Positions 21,874-32,515 of a stretch of DNA of 64,000 bases are shown one piece after another. Below the pieces are notes generated by a model. The model had not been told where the DNA came from. It was given only the letters and a program-made list of their open reading frames with translations, and ran no database searches. The DNA comes from Burkholderiaceae bacterium (GTDB lineage: Bacteria; Pseudomonadota; Gammaproteobacteria; Burkholderiales; Burkholderiaceae_D): the NCBI GenBank assembly GCA_030158675.1, contig JAOASL010000003.1, positions 124,001 to 188,000 of the forward strand. The letters run 5' to 3'. The position numbers and the translations under genes were made by a program. Position 1 is the first letter of the stretch. Each line of letters begins with the position of its first letter.

Positions 21874-22348
21874 GATGTCTGTTCCCAGGTCACACGAAGC
21901 ATTGTCGATCTTTCCACATTCTTGCCATTAGGGATGAAGGGCAGGGGATGTCTCACTGGTAGGATTTTCATTTATTGCAAGTGACTGATTTTCAAAAGGA
22001 AAGCTTTCTTGCCTTATTCCGATGCAACAACGGAAAACACTTAGAAATCAAGGGCTTTCCGTTTTCTTTGCCTGCTTGCCCACAAAGTTGTCCACAGTCG
22101 CCGTGGACAACTTGGCGTCGGATTTTCGGGCCGCCAGGCACGGTCGGCGTGCATGACGGGGTCACCACTCGTTGCGTCATGACACCGCCTTCGGGCGTAT
22201 GTGACAGGTTTTGATCAATCGGCCGGTGAGCGAATTTGCGTAGGCACAAACGATGCATATTGCCGTCATTCGCAAGGGATTGCCTTGCCTGCAAAAAATG
22301 AAGCGGCTACATTCGCAGCCTGCGTTTACCTGCCGGGGAGCACCTATC

Positions 22349-22951
22349 TTGTTTGCGATGATTCAGGCGGCCGGCTGGCCGGTCTGGTTTCTGCTCGTGG
22401 CGTCTGTTGTGGGCATGACGCTGATCGTCGAGCGCTCATTGTACTTGCGCAGCGCACGTGTTCTTCCGCCGACGCTGCTCAATGAAGCGATTGAGGTGAG
22501 CCGTGCCGGTTACGTCGATGACGAAGTGATTGATCAGCTCGAACAAAACTCGCCGCTCGGCCAGGTACTGGCAGCCGGTATGCGTCACCTCGCTGCGCCA
22601 CGCGAGGCAATGCAGCTGGCGATCGAGGAGGCGGGGCGCGTCGCGGCGCATCGGCTGCAGCGCTATCTGACGACACTCGGTACGGTCGCAACGCTGGCAC
22701 CCTTGCTGGGTTTGTTCGGCACCGTAATCGGCATGATCGAGTTGTTCGGCGCGCAGGATGTCGGCGGCGCCGATCCGCTGCGGGTAGCGCATGGCATTTC
22801 GGTTGCGCTTTACAACACGGCGTTCGGTCTCGCAATCGCCATTCCCGCGCTGCTGTTCCATCGTCATTTCCATGCGCTGGTCAATGGTTTTGTCATCGAA
22901 ATGGAACGGCAGGCGCAACACTTCTCGGCCACCGCCGGCGCACGTAACTGA
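22349..22951 (+). CDS. MotA/TolQ/ExbB proton channel family protein
   Basis: LGTVATLAPLLGLFGTVIGMIELF; probable TTG start at 22349 preceded by GGGGAG. Confidence 0.88.
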   Translation: MFAMIQAAGWPVWFLLVASVVGMTLIVERSLYLRSARVLPPTLLNEAIEVSRAGYVDDEVIDQLEQNSPLGQVLAAGMRHLAAPREAMQLAIEEAGRVAAHRLQRYLTTLGTVATLAPLLGLFGTVIGMIELFGAQDVGGADPLRVAHGISVALYNTAFGLAIAIPALLFHRHFHALVNGFVIEMERQAQHFSATAGARN

Positions 22952-22952
22952 G

Positions 22953-23372
22953 ATGAACTTCCGCCCAGTACACAACGGCGATCGGCCCGAAGTGAATCTG
23001 ATCGCTTTCATTGACGTACTGCTTGTCATTGTCATTTTCCTTATGGCCAGCACGAGCTTCAACCGGTTCGGGGCCTTCCGTATCAAGCTGCCGGATGCCG
23101 CCACCAAAGTCTCGCGGCCGCCCGCCTGTACGGTGCCGGTTGCCGTCAGCGCTGACGGTCATGTGGCGGTCGGCCGCCGCGCCGTCTCAGATGATGCCGG
23201 GTCGCTGGCGCGGGCCCTCGCTGCGGCGGCACATGACGATCCCGCCTGTCAGATCGAGGTATATGCCGATGCGCTTGCGACGCACCAGTCCGTGGTGCGC
23301 GTGATGGAAGCGGCCCGGCTGGCCGGCTTGCCTGCGCTTGCTTTTTCAACCGAGTCCAGACTTCCAGACTAA
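22953..23372 (+). CDS. ExbD/TolR family protein
   Basis: MNFRPVHNGDRPEVNLIAFIDVLLVIVIFLMAST. Confidence 0.9.
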   Translation: MNFRPVHNGDRPEVNLIAFIDVLLVIVIFLMASTSFNRFGAFRIKLPDAATKVSRPPACTVPVAVSADGHVAVGRRAVSDDAGSLARALAAAAHDDPACQIEVYADALATHQSVVRVMEAARLAGLPALAFSTESRLPD

Positions 23373-23394
23373 GACTCTGTATAAAAATGCCGCT

Positions 23395-23430
23395 GGCGGC
23401 GTTGGCGGCGTTGGCGGCGTTGGCGGCGTC
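23395..23430. repeat. Tandem 9-bp repeat (4 x GGCGGCGTT, last copy GGCGGCGTC)
   Basis: Direct inspection of the exbD-lpxK intergenic sequence. Confidence 0.95.
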
Positions 23431-23494
23431 TTGCGTTATGCCGGCAGCGCCAGTGGTGGAACGATTTGCCACCGCGTTTTGTTAAAGTCACCAA

Positions 23495-24520
23495 ATGCAG
23501 AACATTTTCTTCTCCCGGTCGCCGGCCGACAGGCTGATGCACGCGTGGCAGCAACGCGGCTTGCTTGCCTGGCTGCTGCTGCCCCTGTCACTGCTGTATC
23601 GCATGCTTATGAACTGCCGGCGTGGCTTGTATGCGACCGGCTGGCTGAAGCAAACCCTGTTGCCGGTGCCGGTGATCGTGGTTGGCAATATCTTCGTGGG
23701 CGGTACCGGCAAGACACCCCTGGTGATCTGGCTGGTCGAGCAGTTGCGTCAGCGCGGTTTTCGGCCTGGCGTGATTTCGCGCGGCTATGGCGCGAATGTT
23801 GATGAAGTGATCGAGGTCAGCGAGCACAGCCTGCCCGCTGACGTGGGCGACGAACCCTTGCTGATCGCGCTGAAGGCGCGCGTGCCGGTAGTGGTCGGCC
23901 GCCGCCGCGTTCAGGCCGCAAAACGACTGCTGCAGTTACATCCCGCAACGGACGTGATCGTGGCAGATGACGGCCTGCAGCACTACGCGCTCGGACGTCG
24001 GCTGGAGATACAACTGTCCGACGCGCGTGGCCATGGCAACGGTTGGTTGCTACCGGCGGGACCGCTGCGTGAGCCAGCATCGCGTCGCAGCGATTTTTAT
24101 GTCGGTAACGGTGTGCTGCCCGCAGCCGGTGGCTATCTTATGCAACTGGCTGGCGATCATGCGGAGTCTATAGCGGATCGAAGTCAGCGAATCGCGCTGT
24201 CGTCGATACCGGCCGGCGCACGCATAGTGGCCGCAGCCGGCATTGGGCATCCCCGGCGGTTTTTCGACATGCTGGCGGCGCAAGGCGTGCCACTGGCGCA
24301 GACCATTGCACTGCCCGATCACTATGATTTCTCAGACAATCCTTTCGCAGCGCTTGCGGCTGACTTCATTCTGGTCACCGACAAGGATGCAGTAAAATGC
24401 GCGCGCATCGAATCGCTCACATCGGACAGACGCGTGTGGGCGGTGCCGGTGGAGGCGTCGATTGACCAGCCTCTGGCTGACCATATTGTGGAGAAATTGC
24501 ATGGACACACGACTGCTTGA
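23495..24520 (+). CDS. lpxK: Tetraacyldisaccharide 4'-kinase
   Basis: [40 protein letters not shown]. Confidence 0.95.
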   Translation: MQNIFFSRSPADRLMHAWQQRGLLAWLLLPLSLLYRMLMNCRRGLYATGWLKQTLLPVPVIVVGNIFVGGTGKTPLVIWLVEQLRQRGFRPGVISRGYGANVDEVIEVSEHSLPADVGDEPLLIALKARVPVVVGRRRVQAAKRLLQLHPATDVIVADDGLQHYALGRRLEIQLSDARGHGNGWLLPAGPLREPASRRSDFYVGNGVLPAAGGYLMQLAGDHAESIADRSQRIALSSIPAGARIVAAAGIGHPRRFFDMLAAQGVPLAQTIALPDHYDFSDNPFAALAADFILVTDKDAVKCARIESLTSDRRVWAVPVEASIDQPLADHIVEKLHGHTTA

Positions 24521-24695
24521 GGTCCTGGTCTGCCCGCTGTGCAAAGGGCCGCTGAAGTATGACAAGGATGCGCAGGAACTGATCTGCCACGGCGATCGGC
24601 TGGCGTACCCGATCCGCGATGGCATTCCTATCATGTGGGCTGAAGAAGCGCGCGACCTGAACGCGGCGCCGGCCGGTGCGGCCGATCCGGTCTGA
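24501..24695 (+). CDS. Trm112/YcaR family small protein
   Basis: [45 protein letters not shown]. Confidence 0.93.
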   Translation: MDTRLLEVLVCPLCKGPLKYDKDAQELICHGDRLAYPIRDGIPIMWAEEARDLNAAPAGAADPV

Positions 24696-24708
24696 AGCGG
24701 CTTTTTCG

Positions 24709-25461
24709 ATGTCGTTTATCGTAATCATCCCTGCGCGCATGGCGTCGACGCGCCTGCCCGACAAGCCGCTGGCCGACCTTGGCGGCAAACCAATGGTAGT
24801 GCGTGTGGCCGAGCGTGCCGCGCTGTCGAAGGCCTCGCAGGTCATCGTTGCGACCGACCACCCGGACGTGCTGGCTGCGTGCGAAAGGCATGGCATCGCT
24901 GCGCGGATGACTCGCGCTGAGCATCCGTCGGGCACCGATCGGATCGCTGAAGTCGCTGCCATTGCCGGCCTCCCGGACGATGCGGTGATCGTCAACGTGC
25001 AGGGTGACGAGCCACTGATCGATCCCGCGCTGATTGATGCCTGCGCGGCGCGGGTCGATGCGCACGCGCCTATGGCGACCGCTGCACATGTGATCCATGA
25101 CATCGCCGACATGTTCAATCCGAACGTCGTCAAAGTGGTGCTCGATGCGAAGGGCGATGCATTGATGTTCTCGCGCGCGCCGCTGCCCTGGCATCGCGAT
25201 GCATTTGCAATTGACAGATCCGCTATGCCCGCCGCTTACCAGCCACTGCGGCACATTGGCTTGTATGCGTACCGACAGAATTTCCTGCAGTGCTACCCGA
25301 CGCTGCCAGTGTCCCCGCTGGAAACGATCGAGGCACTCGAGCAGTTGCGCGTTTTGTGGAATGGCTACCGGATCGCCGTGCACGTGATCCATGATGCGCC
25401 GCCTGCCGGTGTCGATACGCCATCCGATCTCGAGCGAGTGCGCCGGCATTTTGTCGTTTGA
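24709..25461 (+). CDS. kdsB: 3-deoxy-manno-octulosonate cytidylyltransferase
   Basis: [46 protein letters not shown]. Confidence 0.95.
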   Translation: MSFIVIIPARMASTRLPDKPLADLGGKPMVVRVAERAALSKASQVIVATDHPDVLAACERHGIAARMTRAEHPSGTDRIAEVAAIAGLPDDAVIVNVQGDEPLIDPALIDACAARVDAHAPMATAAHVIHDIADMFNPNVVKVVLDAKGDALMFSRAPLPWHRDAFAIDRSAMPAAYQPLRHIGLYAYRQNFLQCYPTLPVSPLETIEALEQLRVLWNGYRIAVHVIHDAPPAGVDTPSDLERVRRHFVV

Positions 25462-25528
25462 GCAATTTCAACCCAGGGTGATATCGGGTAGCATCCTGAC
25501 ATTCTGTGGTAAGTTTCGGGCAAGCTAA

Positions 25529-26275
<747 letters not shown>

Positions 26276-26282
26276 TTTGACC

Positions 26283-26314
26283 AAAAAAAGCGGATCCGAT
26301 GGTCCGCTTTTTTC
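26283..26314 (+). terminator. Terminator after adk
   Basis: AAAAAGCGGATC-CGAT-GGTCCGCTTTTTT. Confidence 0.85.
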
Positions 26315-26469
26315 ATGGTGCTGACATATTGCGATACCTAGAGCAAGGCCCGCACGAACGAGCATGACAAAGCGGGAAGCGAAGAGTTTGTTGTGAGCGG
26401 CATGCACTTGTCGATACAAGGCGGGGCGGCCGGGTTTCAAAAACTGTCGTGAACCTCAGGAGGAGACAT

Positions 26470-28533
26470 ATGGCATCAACAGGTTTGTCGTTTGCCGTTG
26501 CATGCGGCCTCATCGCCGTTATCTACGGACTCGTTTCGCGCAGCTGGATCCTTGGCAAGGACCCCGGCAATCCCAGAATGCAAGAAATCGCGGCCGCGAT
26601 CCAGGCGGGCGCTGCTGCCTATCTGGCCCGCCAGTACCGCACCATTGCCGTGGTCGGCGTGGTGCTGGCGATCCTGATCGGCATCTTCCTCGATATGAAA
26701 ACGGCGACCGGCTTTGTGCTTGGCGCCGTGCTATCGGGCGCTTGCGGCTTCATTGGTATGAACGTATCGGTTCGCGCCAACGTGCGCACCGCGCAAGCGG
26801 CGACGCAGGGCATTGGCCCGGCGCTTGACGTCGCCTTTCGGGGCGGCGCCATCACCGGGATGCTGGTGGTCGGGCTCGGTCTGCTCGGTGTGTCAGGATT
26901 TTTCTGGTACATCGGCGGCTTGCAGTCGCCGGACTCAGCGACGCTAAAGCCGCTGCTCGGCTTCGCGTTCGGGTCTTCGCTGATCTCGATCTTTGCACGC
27001 CTCGGCGGTGGCATCTTCACCAAGGGTGCTGACGTTGGTGCCGACCTGGTTGGCAAGGTCGAGGCGGGCATTCCGGAAGATGATCCGCGCAACCCGGCGG
27101 TCATCGCGGATAACGTCGGTGACAACGTCGGCGATTGTGCCGGCATGGCAGCTGATCTGTTCGAGACCTATGCGGTGACACTGATCGCGACGATGGCGCT
27201 GGGCGCACTGATGATGGCTTCAGCATCGGGCGCAGCGGTGATGTATCCGCTGGTTCTCGGTGGTGTGTCGATCATCGCGTCCATCATCGGCGTGATGTTC
27301 GTCAAGGCCAAGCCTGGCATGAAGAACGTGATGCCGGCCTTGTATCGCGGACTGATCGTGTCCGGCGTACTGTCATTAATCGCCTTTTATTTCGTGACGA
27401 CTTCGATGTTCCCCGAGCCGGTGATGATGTCGGGCGAGCGCAGCGTGTCGGCGATGGCGCTGTTTGGCTCCTGCGTGGTGGGACTGGTTCTGACTGCCGC
27501 GATGGTGTGGATCACCGAGTACTACACCGGTACCGACTTCCATCCGGTCAAGCACATCGCTCAGGCATCGACTACCGGGCATGCGACCAACATCATCGCC
27601 GGCATCGGCATCTCGATGAAATCGACTGCCTGGCCGGTACTGTTTGTCTGTGCAGGCATCCTGGTGTCGTATGCGCTGGCGGGTCTGTATGGCATTGCAG
27701 TGGCGGCGACGGCGATGTTGTCGATGGCTGGCATTGTTGTGGCGCTTGATGCGTACGGTCCGATCACGGACAACGCGGGCGGCATCGCTGAAATGGCTGA
27801 GTTGCCCGATAGCGTGCGCGACATTACGGATCCGCTTGATGCGGTTGGCAACACCACGAAGGCAGTGACCAAGGGCTATGCGATCGGCTCGGCCGGCCTG
27901 GCTGCGTTGGTGCTGTTTGCCGACTACACGCATGCATTGGCCGCGCGCGGCATTTCGGTCACCTTCGACCTGTCGGATCCGATGGTCATCGTCGGCCTGT
28001 TCCTCGGCGGCCTGATTCCCTACTTGTTTGGAGCGATGGCAATGGAGGCGGTCGGACGTGCGGCCGGCGCGGTGGTCGAGGAAGTGCGTCGTCAGTTCCG
28101 CGAGATCCCCGGCATTATGGAGGGCACTGGCAAGCCGGAATACGGCAAGGCGGTGGACATGCTGACGGCCGCGGCGATCAAGGAAATGATGATCCCGTCG
28201 CTGTTGCCGGTGGTGGTGCCAATCGTGGTCGGCCTCGTGCTGGGACCGAAGGCGCTTGGCGGACTCCTGATGGGCACGATCGTCACCGGTCTGTTCGTCG
28301 CGATCTCGATGTGCACCGGCGGCGGCGCCTGGGACAACGCCAAGAAATACATCGAAGACGGTCATCACGGTGGCAAGGGCAGTGACGCGCACAAGGCAGC
28401 TGTGACGGGTGATACCGTTGGTGATCCGTACAAGGACACGGCCGGTCCGGCGGTCAATCCGCTGATCAAGATCATCAATCTGGTGGCGCTGCTGATCGTT
28501 CCTCTGCTGGGTTCGACCGGCCTGATCGGCTAG
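26470..28533 (+). CDS. hppA: Membrane-bound proton-translocating pyrophosphatase
   Basis: [56 protein letters not shown]. Confidence 0.96.
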   Translation: MASTGLSFAVACGLIAVIYGLVSRSWILGKDPGNPRMQEIAAAIQAGAAAYLARQYRTIAVVGVVLAILIGIFLDMKTATGFVLGAVLSGACGFIGMNVSVRANVRTAQAATQGIGPALDVAFRGGAITGMLVVGLGLLGVSGFFWYIGGLQSPDSATLKPLLGFAFGSSLISIFARLGGGIFTKGADVGADLVGKVEAGIPEDDPRNPAVIADNVGDNVGDCAGMAADLFETYAVTLIATMALGALMMASASGAAVMYPLVLGGVSIIASIIGVMFVKAKPGMKNVMPALYRGLIVSGVLSLIAFYFVTTSMFPEPVMMSGERSVSAMALFGSCVVGLVLTAAMVWITEYYTGTDFHPVKHIAQASTTGHATNIIAGIGISMKSTAWPVLFVCAGILVSYALAGLYGIAVAATAMLSMAGIVVALDAYGPITDNAGGIAEMAELPDSVRDITDPLDAVGNTTKAVTKGYAIGSAGLAALVLFADYTHALAARGISVTFDLSDPMVIVGLFLGGLIPYLFGAMAMEAVGRAAGAVVEEVRRQFREIPGIMEGTGKPEYGKAVDMLTAAAIKEMMIPSLLPVVVPIVVGLVLGPKALGGLLMGTIVTGLFVAISMCTGGGAWDNAKKYIEDGHHGGKGSDAHKAAVTGDTVGDPYKDTAGPAVNPLIKIINLVALLIVPLLGSTGLIG

Positions 28534-28607
28534 ACAGCTTCACCGCTGGCGCGCGGCATCGGTGTAGCCGCACGCCAGCGTTCATCAATACCGGCTTTAT
28601 TCAATTC

Positions 28608-28632
28608 AAAGGCAGCTTCGGCTGCCTTTGTC
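28608..28632 (+). terminator. Hairpin with UUCG tetraloop downstream of hppA
   Basis: AAAGGCAGC-TTCG-GCTGCCTTT. Confidence 0.65.
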
Positions 28633-28722
28633 GTCGCTGCGGTTATCATAGCGGGCTGACGGCGGGGCACGAGCCCAGCCCCACATTTCAGCATCTGTAA
28701 TCTCAGCCAATCTGGAGAAACA

Positions 28723-29481
28723 ATGGAAATCAAGAACAACGTCTTCATCATCACCGGCGGTTCGTCGGGTCTGGGTGCCGCGACTGCGCGCATGATCGTC
28801 GATGGCGGCGGCAGGGTCATCCTGGCCGACGTGCAAGTCGAGGCCGGCGAAAAGCTGGCAACGGAACTGGGCGGTAAGTTCGTGAAGTGCGACGTAACTT
28901 CCGAGGCGGATGGCCTGGCGGTGGTGGCTGCAGCCCAATCGATGGGCACGCTGGTTGGCCTGGTCAACTGCGCCGGTGTCGCGCCGGCGGTCAAGACCGT
29001 CGGCAAGGATGGCCCGCATCCGCTGGAGGTGTTCCAGCGCGTGGTTAACATCAACCTGATCGGCACCTTCAACATGTCGCGTCTGGCAGCCGCTGCGATG
29101 TCGAATAATCAGGTGAATGTCGGCGGCGAGCGCGGCGTGATCATCAACACCGCGTCGGTTGCGGCGTACGATGGCCAGATTGGCCAGGCAGCCTATGGCG
29201 CATCCAAGGCCGGTGTGGTCGGTCTGACGTTGCCGATGGCGCGTGACTTGTCGCGCAACGGCATTCGCGTGATGACGATTGCTCCCGGCATCTTCGAGAC
29301 CCCGATGTTGCTCGGTATGCCGCAAGAAGTGCAGGACGCGCTCGGCAAGATGGTTCCGTTCCCGTCGCGCCTCGGCAAGCCCGCGGAGTACGCGCATCTG
29401 GCGAAGACCATCATCGAGAATTCCATGTTGAACGGTGAAACGATCCGCCTTGATGGTGCGATTCGCATGCAACCGAAGTAA
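28723..29481 (+). CDS. SDR family (3-hydroxyacyl-CoA dehydrogenase type 2-like)
   Basis: [42 protein letters not shown]. Confidence 0.9.
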   Translation: MEIKNNVFIITGGSSGLGAATARMIVDGGGRVILADVQVEAGEKLATELGGKFVKCDVTSEADGLAVVAAAQSMGTLVGLVNCAGVAPAVKTVGKDGPHPLEVFQRVVNINLIGTFNMSRLAAAAMSNNQVNVGGERGVIINTASVAAYDGQIGQAAYGASKAGVVGLTLPMARDLSRNGIRVMTIAPGIFETPMLLGMPQEVQDALGKMVPFPSRLGKPAEYAHLAKTIIENSMLNGETIRLDGAIRMQPK

Positions 29482-29717
29482 AAACGCGCTCCATCGCGCC
29501 GCCCGGCCGCGCTGGCAGTAGCTGCCGACCGGTCGGGTCTTCTGCGGTGCTGCCGTCTTGCCGCCTGACTCGGAAGGGACTTTCTCCACGATGGCTGTCA
29601 AGCTGCATCTGTGATGCGGCTTTTTTATCTGGCCGGTATCGCCGCCGGATTGTCGTAAACCGGTGATAGTAGCGAGCGAATGCACTCGGTGACTTTGCGC
29701 GCTGGTAATCTTCCGTC

Positions 29718-30941
29718 ATGTCCTCGCCGCAGAAAACCGCGCTGTTCCTGACGGGCGGCGGCGCGCGCGCCGCTTACCAGGCGGGGGTGTTGCAGGCCAT
29801 TTTTTCGCTACTCAGCGAAACCGGATGGGCGTCACGGAAAAATCCCTTCGATATCGTTTGCGGCACCTCGGCAGGTGCGATCAATGCAGCTGCTTTCGCC
29901 TGCCGGGCCGATGATTTTGGCGACAGTGTCACGCAGCTACTGCAGACATGGCGACAGCTGGAGGTTGAACAGGTGTACCGCGCCGATTCGATCGGTGTGA
30001 TTCGTTCCGGCGCTCGCTGGCTATCACTGCTGTCGTTCGGCTGGCTGCTGCGCAAATGGCATACAAGCCCGCCCATGTCGCTGCTCGACAATTCCCCGCT
30101 GGTTGGCCTGCTGCACAAGATGCTCGACCTGCCTCGCCTTGATGCGGCACTCGATGCAGGGCACTTGACCGCGCTTGCGGTGTCTGCGTCTTCGTATACT
30201 GCCGGGCGGCACGTCACTTTTTACCAGTCCGGTCCTGAAATACCGCCGTGGCGGCGTGCTCAGCGCATGTCGATCCCGCAGCAGATTGGTGTCGATCATT
30301 TGCTTGCATCTTCTGCTATTCCACTTATTTTTCCTGCTATTCCTCTTTACTGTGCTGATCGTTGCGAATATTTCGGAGATGGGTCATTGCGCGAAGTGGC
30401 GCCGATTTCACCTGCCATTCATCTCGGTGCTAGTAAGGTTTTGGTGATTGGCTCAGGCAATATTGCGGGGCCGGACCGCAGCTTTTCCGAATTTTCCGGG
30501 TATCCCAGCTTGGCTCAGGTCGCCGGACATGCGTTGTCCAGCATATTTCTCGACGGCTTGTCCGTTGATCTTGAGCGCATGTCGCGCATCAACAGCACCC
30601 TGTCCTTGCTCACGCCAGAACAACTGATGCAGACCACGCTTCGTCCGGTTCGCATGCTGGCTATCACACCATCTCAGCCGCTGGACAATATTGCCAGCCA
30701 GCATGTCGGTAGTTTGCCGGTGTCCATCCGTGCGCTTTTGTCGACAATCGGGGCCACTGAGCGGCGCGGTGCGGCGTTGGCGTCATATTTGTTGTTTGAA
30801 TCTAGCTACACAAGGTCGCTTATCGAACTTGGGCAAATTGATACGTTGAGTCGGCGTGATGAGGTTTTGGCATTTTTTGACGTAAATTCGATGAAAAAGG
30901 AAGATTTTATTAAAAATAAGCTATTGGCGGAACTGCATTGA
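29718..30941 (+). CDS. Patatin-like phospholipase family protein
   Basis: FLTGGGARAAYQAGVLQAI; GTSAGAINA (GxSxG); GDGSLREVAP. Confidence 0.9.
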   Translation: MSSPQKTALFLTGGGARAAYQAGVLQAIFSLLSETGWASRKNPFDIVCGTSAGAINAAAFACRADDFGDSVTQLLQTWRQLEVEQVYRADSIGVIRSGARWLSLLSFGWLLRKWHTSPPMSLLDNSPLVGLLHKMLDLPRLDAALDAGHLTALAVSASSYTAGRHVTFYQSGPEIPPWRRAQRMSIPQQIGVDHLLASSAIPLIFPAIPLYCADRCEYFGDGSLREVAPISPAIHLGASKVLVIGSGNIAGPDRSFSEFSGYPSLAQVAGHALSSIFLDGLSVDLERMSRINSTLSLLTPEQLMQTTLRPVRMLAITPSQPLDNIASQHVGSLPVSIRALLSTIGATERRGAALASYLLFESSYTRSLIELGQIDTLSRRDEVLAFFDVNSMKKEDFIKNKLLAELH

Positions 30942-31139
30942 GTCGTTATCCAATGGAAGATCTGTGCATCGCCTGAGTGGCCTTGGTCTTTTCTCTTTAT
31001 CGGTCAGACAATGCTGCAAGATGATTACTTTCGTACTTCTTTCGTGCGATTGGCAGCCGTCAGGGGTTTTATCGGAACCAAAGCGCAGGTATCATTTCGA
31101 ATTGCTGTATATCAAGCGACTCAGCCGTAGAGATTCGTC

Positions 31140-31261
31140 AGTGTCTGTTTGAAAATTACTGCGCGGCCTGGTTCAGGCCTTGTGATGCTTGCCGTACATT
31201 CAGTACGACTGCGTTTCCAGGGGCTGACTCGAGCCGCTCGCTACGTTTTCAAACAAACACT
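31140..31261. repeat. 122-bp cloverleaf-like inverted-repeat element (MITE-like or structured RNA)
   Basis: AGTGTCTGTTTGAAAA...TTTTCAAACAAACACT (15/16 complementary) enclosing three short perfect hairpins. Confidence 0.6.
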
Positions 31262-31364
31262 TAGGCATCGTTTTGGTGCTTTCACGTGCAACATTGCAAT
31301 AAAAATAACTCCATTTTGGAGTGCGCGTGCATTTGGTTGTTTCAACAGGATCGTGAATATTTAC

Positions 31365-31817
31365 ATGCTCAGCGCGCCTCCACAGCGCGACGAAGAGATC
31401 CAGGAAACAGTGGCAGGCGGCGGGTTGCTGCGTGCGGTTCCGGGGAATGTAGTGCAATCCATTCGCGCATTCCGGGTCACCGAGCTGCAGTCCGAGGCCA
31501 TTCGGCTTGCCTATCATTTCCTTTATGCGAATTGCTCGCAGGCTCTGACACGCCAGCAGATATTGGCGACTATCGCCGAGGCATTCCATCTGCCCAAGCC
31601 CTATGGAAAGAATTTTGATGCGTTGCGAACTTGTTTGACGGAACAGATGTACAAGGCTGGCAAGCAAACCGGTTTTCTTATCGTGCTAGAGCAATTGCCG
31701 AATACGCAGAAATTCGACCGTGAAGCTCGCGAGAACCTGCTCGATGTGTTTCGCGATGCGGCCGACTTCTGGGCAGAAAAAAAGATTCCGTTCAGGGTAT
31801 TTTTCTCTTTTCAGTAA
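31365..31817 (+). CDS. Barstar-like (ribonuclease inhibitor) protein
   Basis: ATIAEAFHLPKPYGKNFDALRTCLTEQMYKAGKQTGFLIVLEQL, barstar-type core; start uncertain inside the longer ORF 31149-31817. Confidence 0.75.
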   Translation: MLSAPPQRDEEIQETVAGGGLLRAVPGNVVQSIRAFRVTELQSEAIRLAYHFLYANCSQALTRQQILATIAEAFHLPKPYGKNFDALRTCLTEQMYKAGKQTGFLIVLEQLPNTQKFDREARENLLDVFRDAADFWAEKKIPFRVFFSFQ

Positions 31818-31854
31818 TCCGGTCGTTTCATGACGCGCTGTTAAAATGCGCGCC

Positions 31855-32466
31855 ATGAAACGAATCGTGATCCTCATCTCCGGCCGCGGCAGCAATATGG
31901 AAGCTATATTGCGGGCGGCGGAGGCGGAAAAATGGCCCGTCCAGATTGCCGCCGTCATCAGCAATAAAGCAGGCGCTGCGGGATTGAATACAGCGCAAGT
32001 TGCAGGCATACCGGCTGTCACCGTCGAACATCGCAACCATTCCGATCGCGACAGCTTTGACCGCGCGCTGGCCGAGGTGATCGATCGATTCGCGCCTGAC
32101 CTCGTTGTCCTGGCCGGCTTCATGCGCATACTGACAGCGGCATTCGTGCAGCACTACCATGGCCGGCTGTTGAATATCCATCCATCATTGCTGCCTAGTT
32201 TTCCGGGGCTAGCAACGCACCAGCAGGCGCTGGATGCTGGCGTCAAATTCCACGGTGCGACGGTACACTTCGTCACCCCCGAACTTGACCACGGGCCGAT
32301 CATTGAGCAGGCAGTGGTTCCGGTGCTGGACGACGACACCGAATCGGCGCTTGCAAAGCGTGTGCTGGAGCAGGAGCATGTGATCTATCCGCGCGCGGTA
32401 CGCGACTTCATTGAAGGCCGGGTGTGGCTGGATGGTGAGCGGGTCCGTCGCGTCATCAGTCGCTGA
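31855..32466 (+). CDS. purN: Phosphoribosylglycinamide formyltransferase
   Basis: MKRIVILISGRGSNMEAIL; LAGFMRILTAAFVQHYHGRLLNIHPSLLPSFPG. Confidence 0.96.
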   Translation: MKRIVILISGRGSNMEAILRAAEAEKWPVQIAAVISNKAGAAGLNTAQVAGIPAVTVEHRNHSDRDSFDRALAEVIDRFAPDLVVLAGFMRILTAAFVQHYHGRLLNIHPSLLPSFPGLATHQQALDAGVKFHGATVHFVTPELDHGPIIEQAVVPVLDDDTESALAKRVLEQEHVIYPRAVRDFIEGRVWLDGERVRRVISR

Positions 32467-32515
32467 ATTACCTTGGGCCGCTGCTGCGGCCTGCAGTTTT
32501 TTATCAGGATTTCCC

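Noticed and set aside
23395-23430. Possible CRISPR-like repeat
   Set aside because: Units are contiguous 9-bp copies with no spacers; no cas genes seen.
27376-28392. 338-aa ORF antisense to hppA
   Set aside because: Fully opposite a conserved gene; no recognisable domain.
28606-29685. 359-aa ORF antisense to the SDR gene
   Set aside because: Antisense composition artefact; the + strand SDR has clear motifs.
30964-31152. Short ORF (62 aa) after the patatin-like gene
   Set aside because: No recognisable motif, weak start context, overlaps the structured non-coding element.
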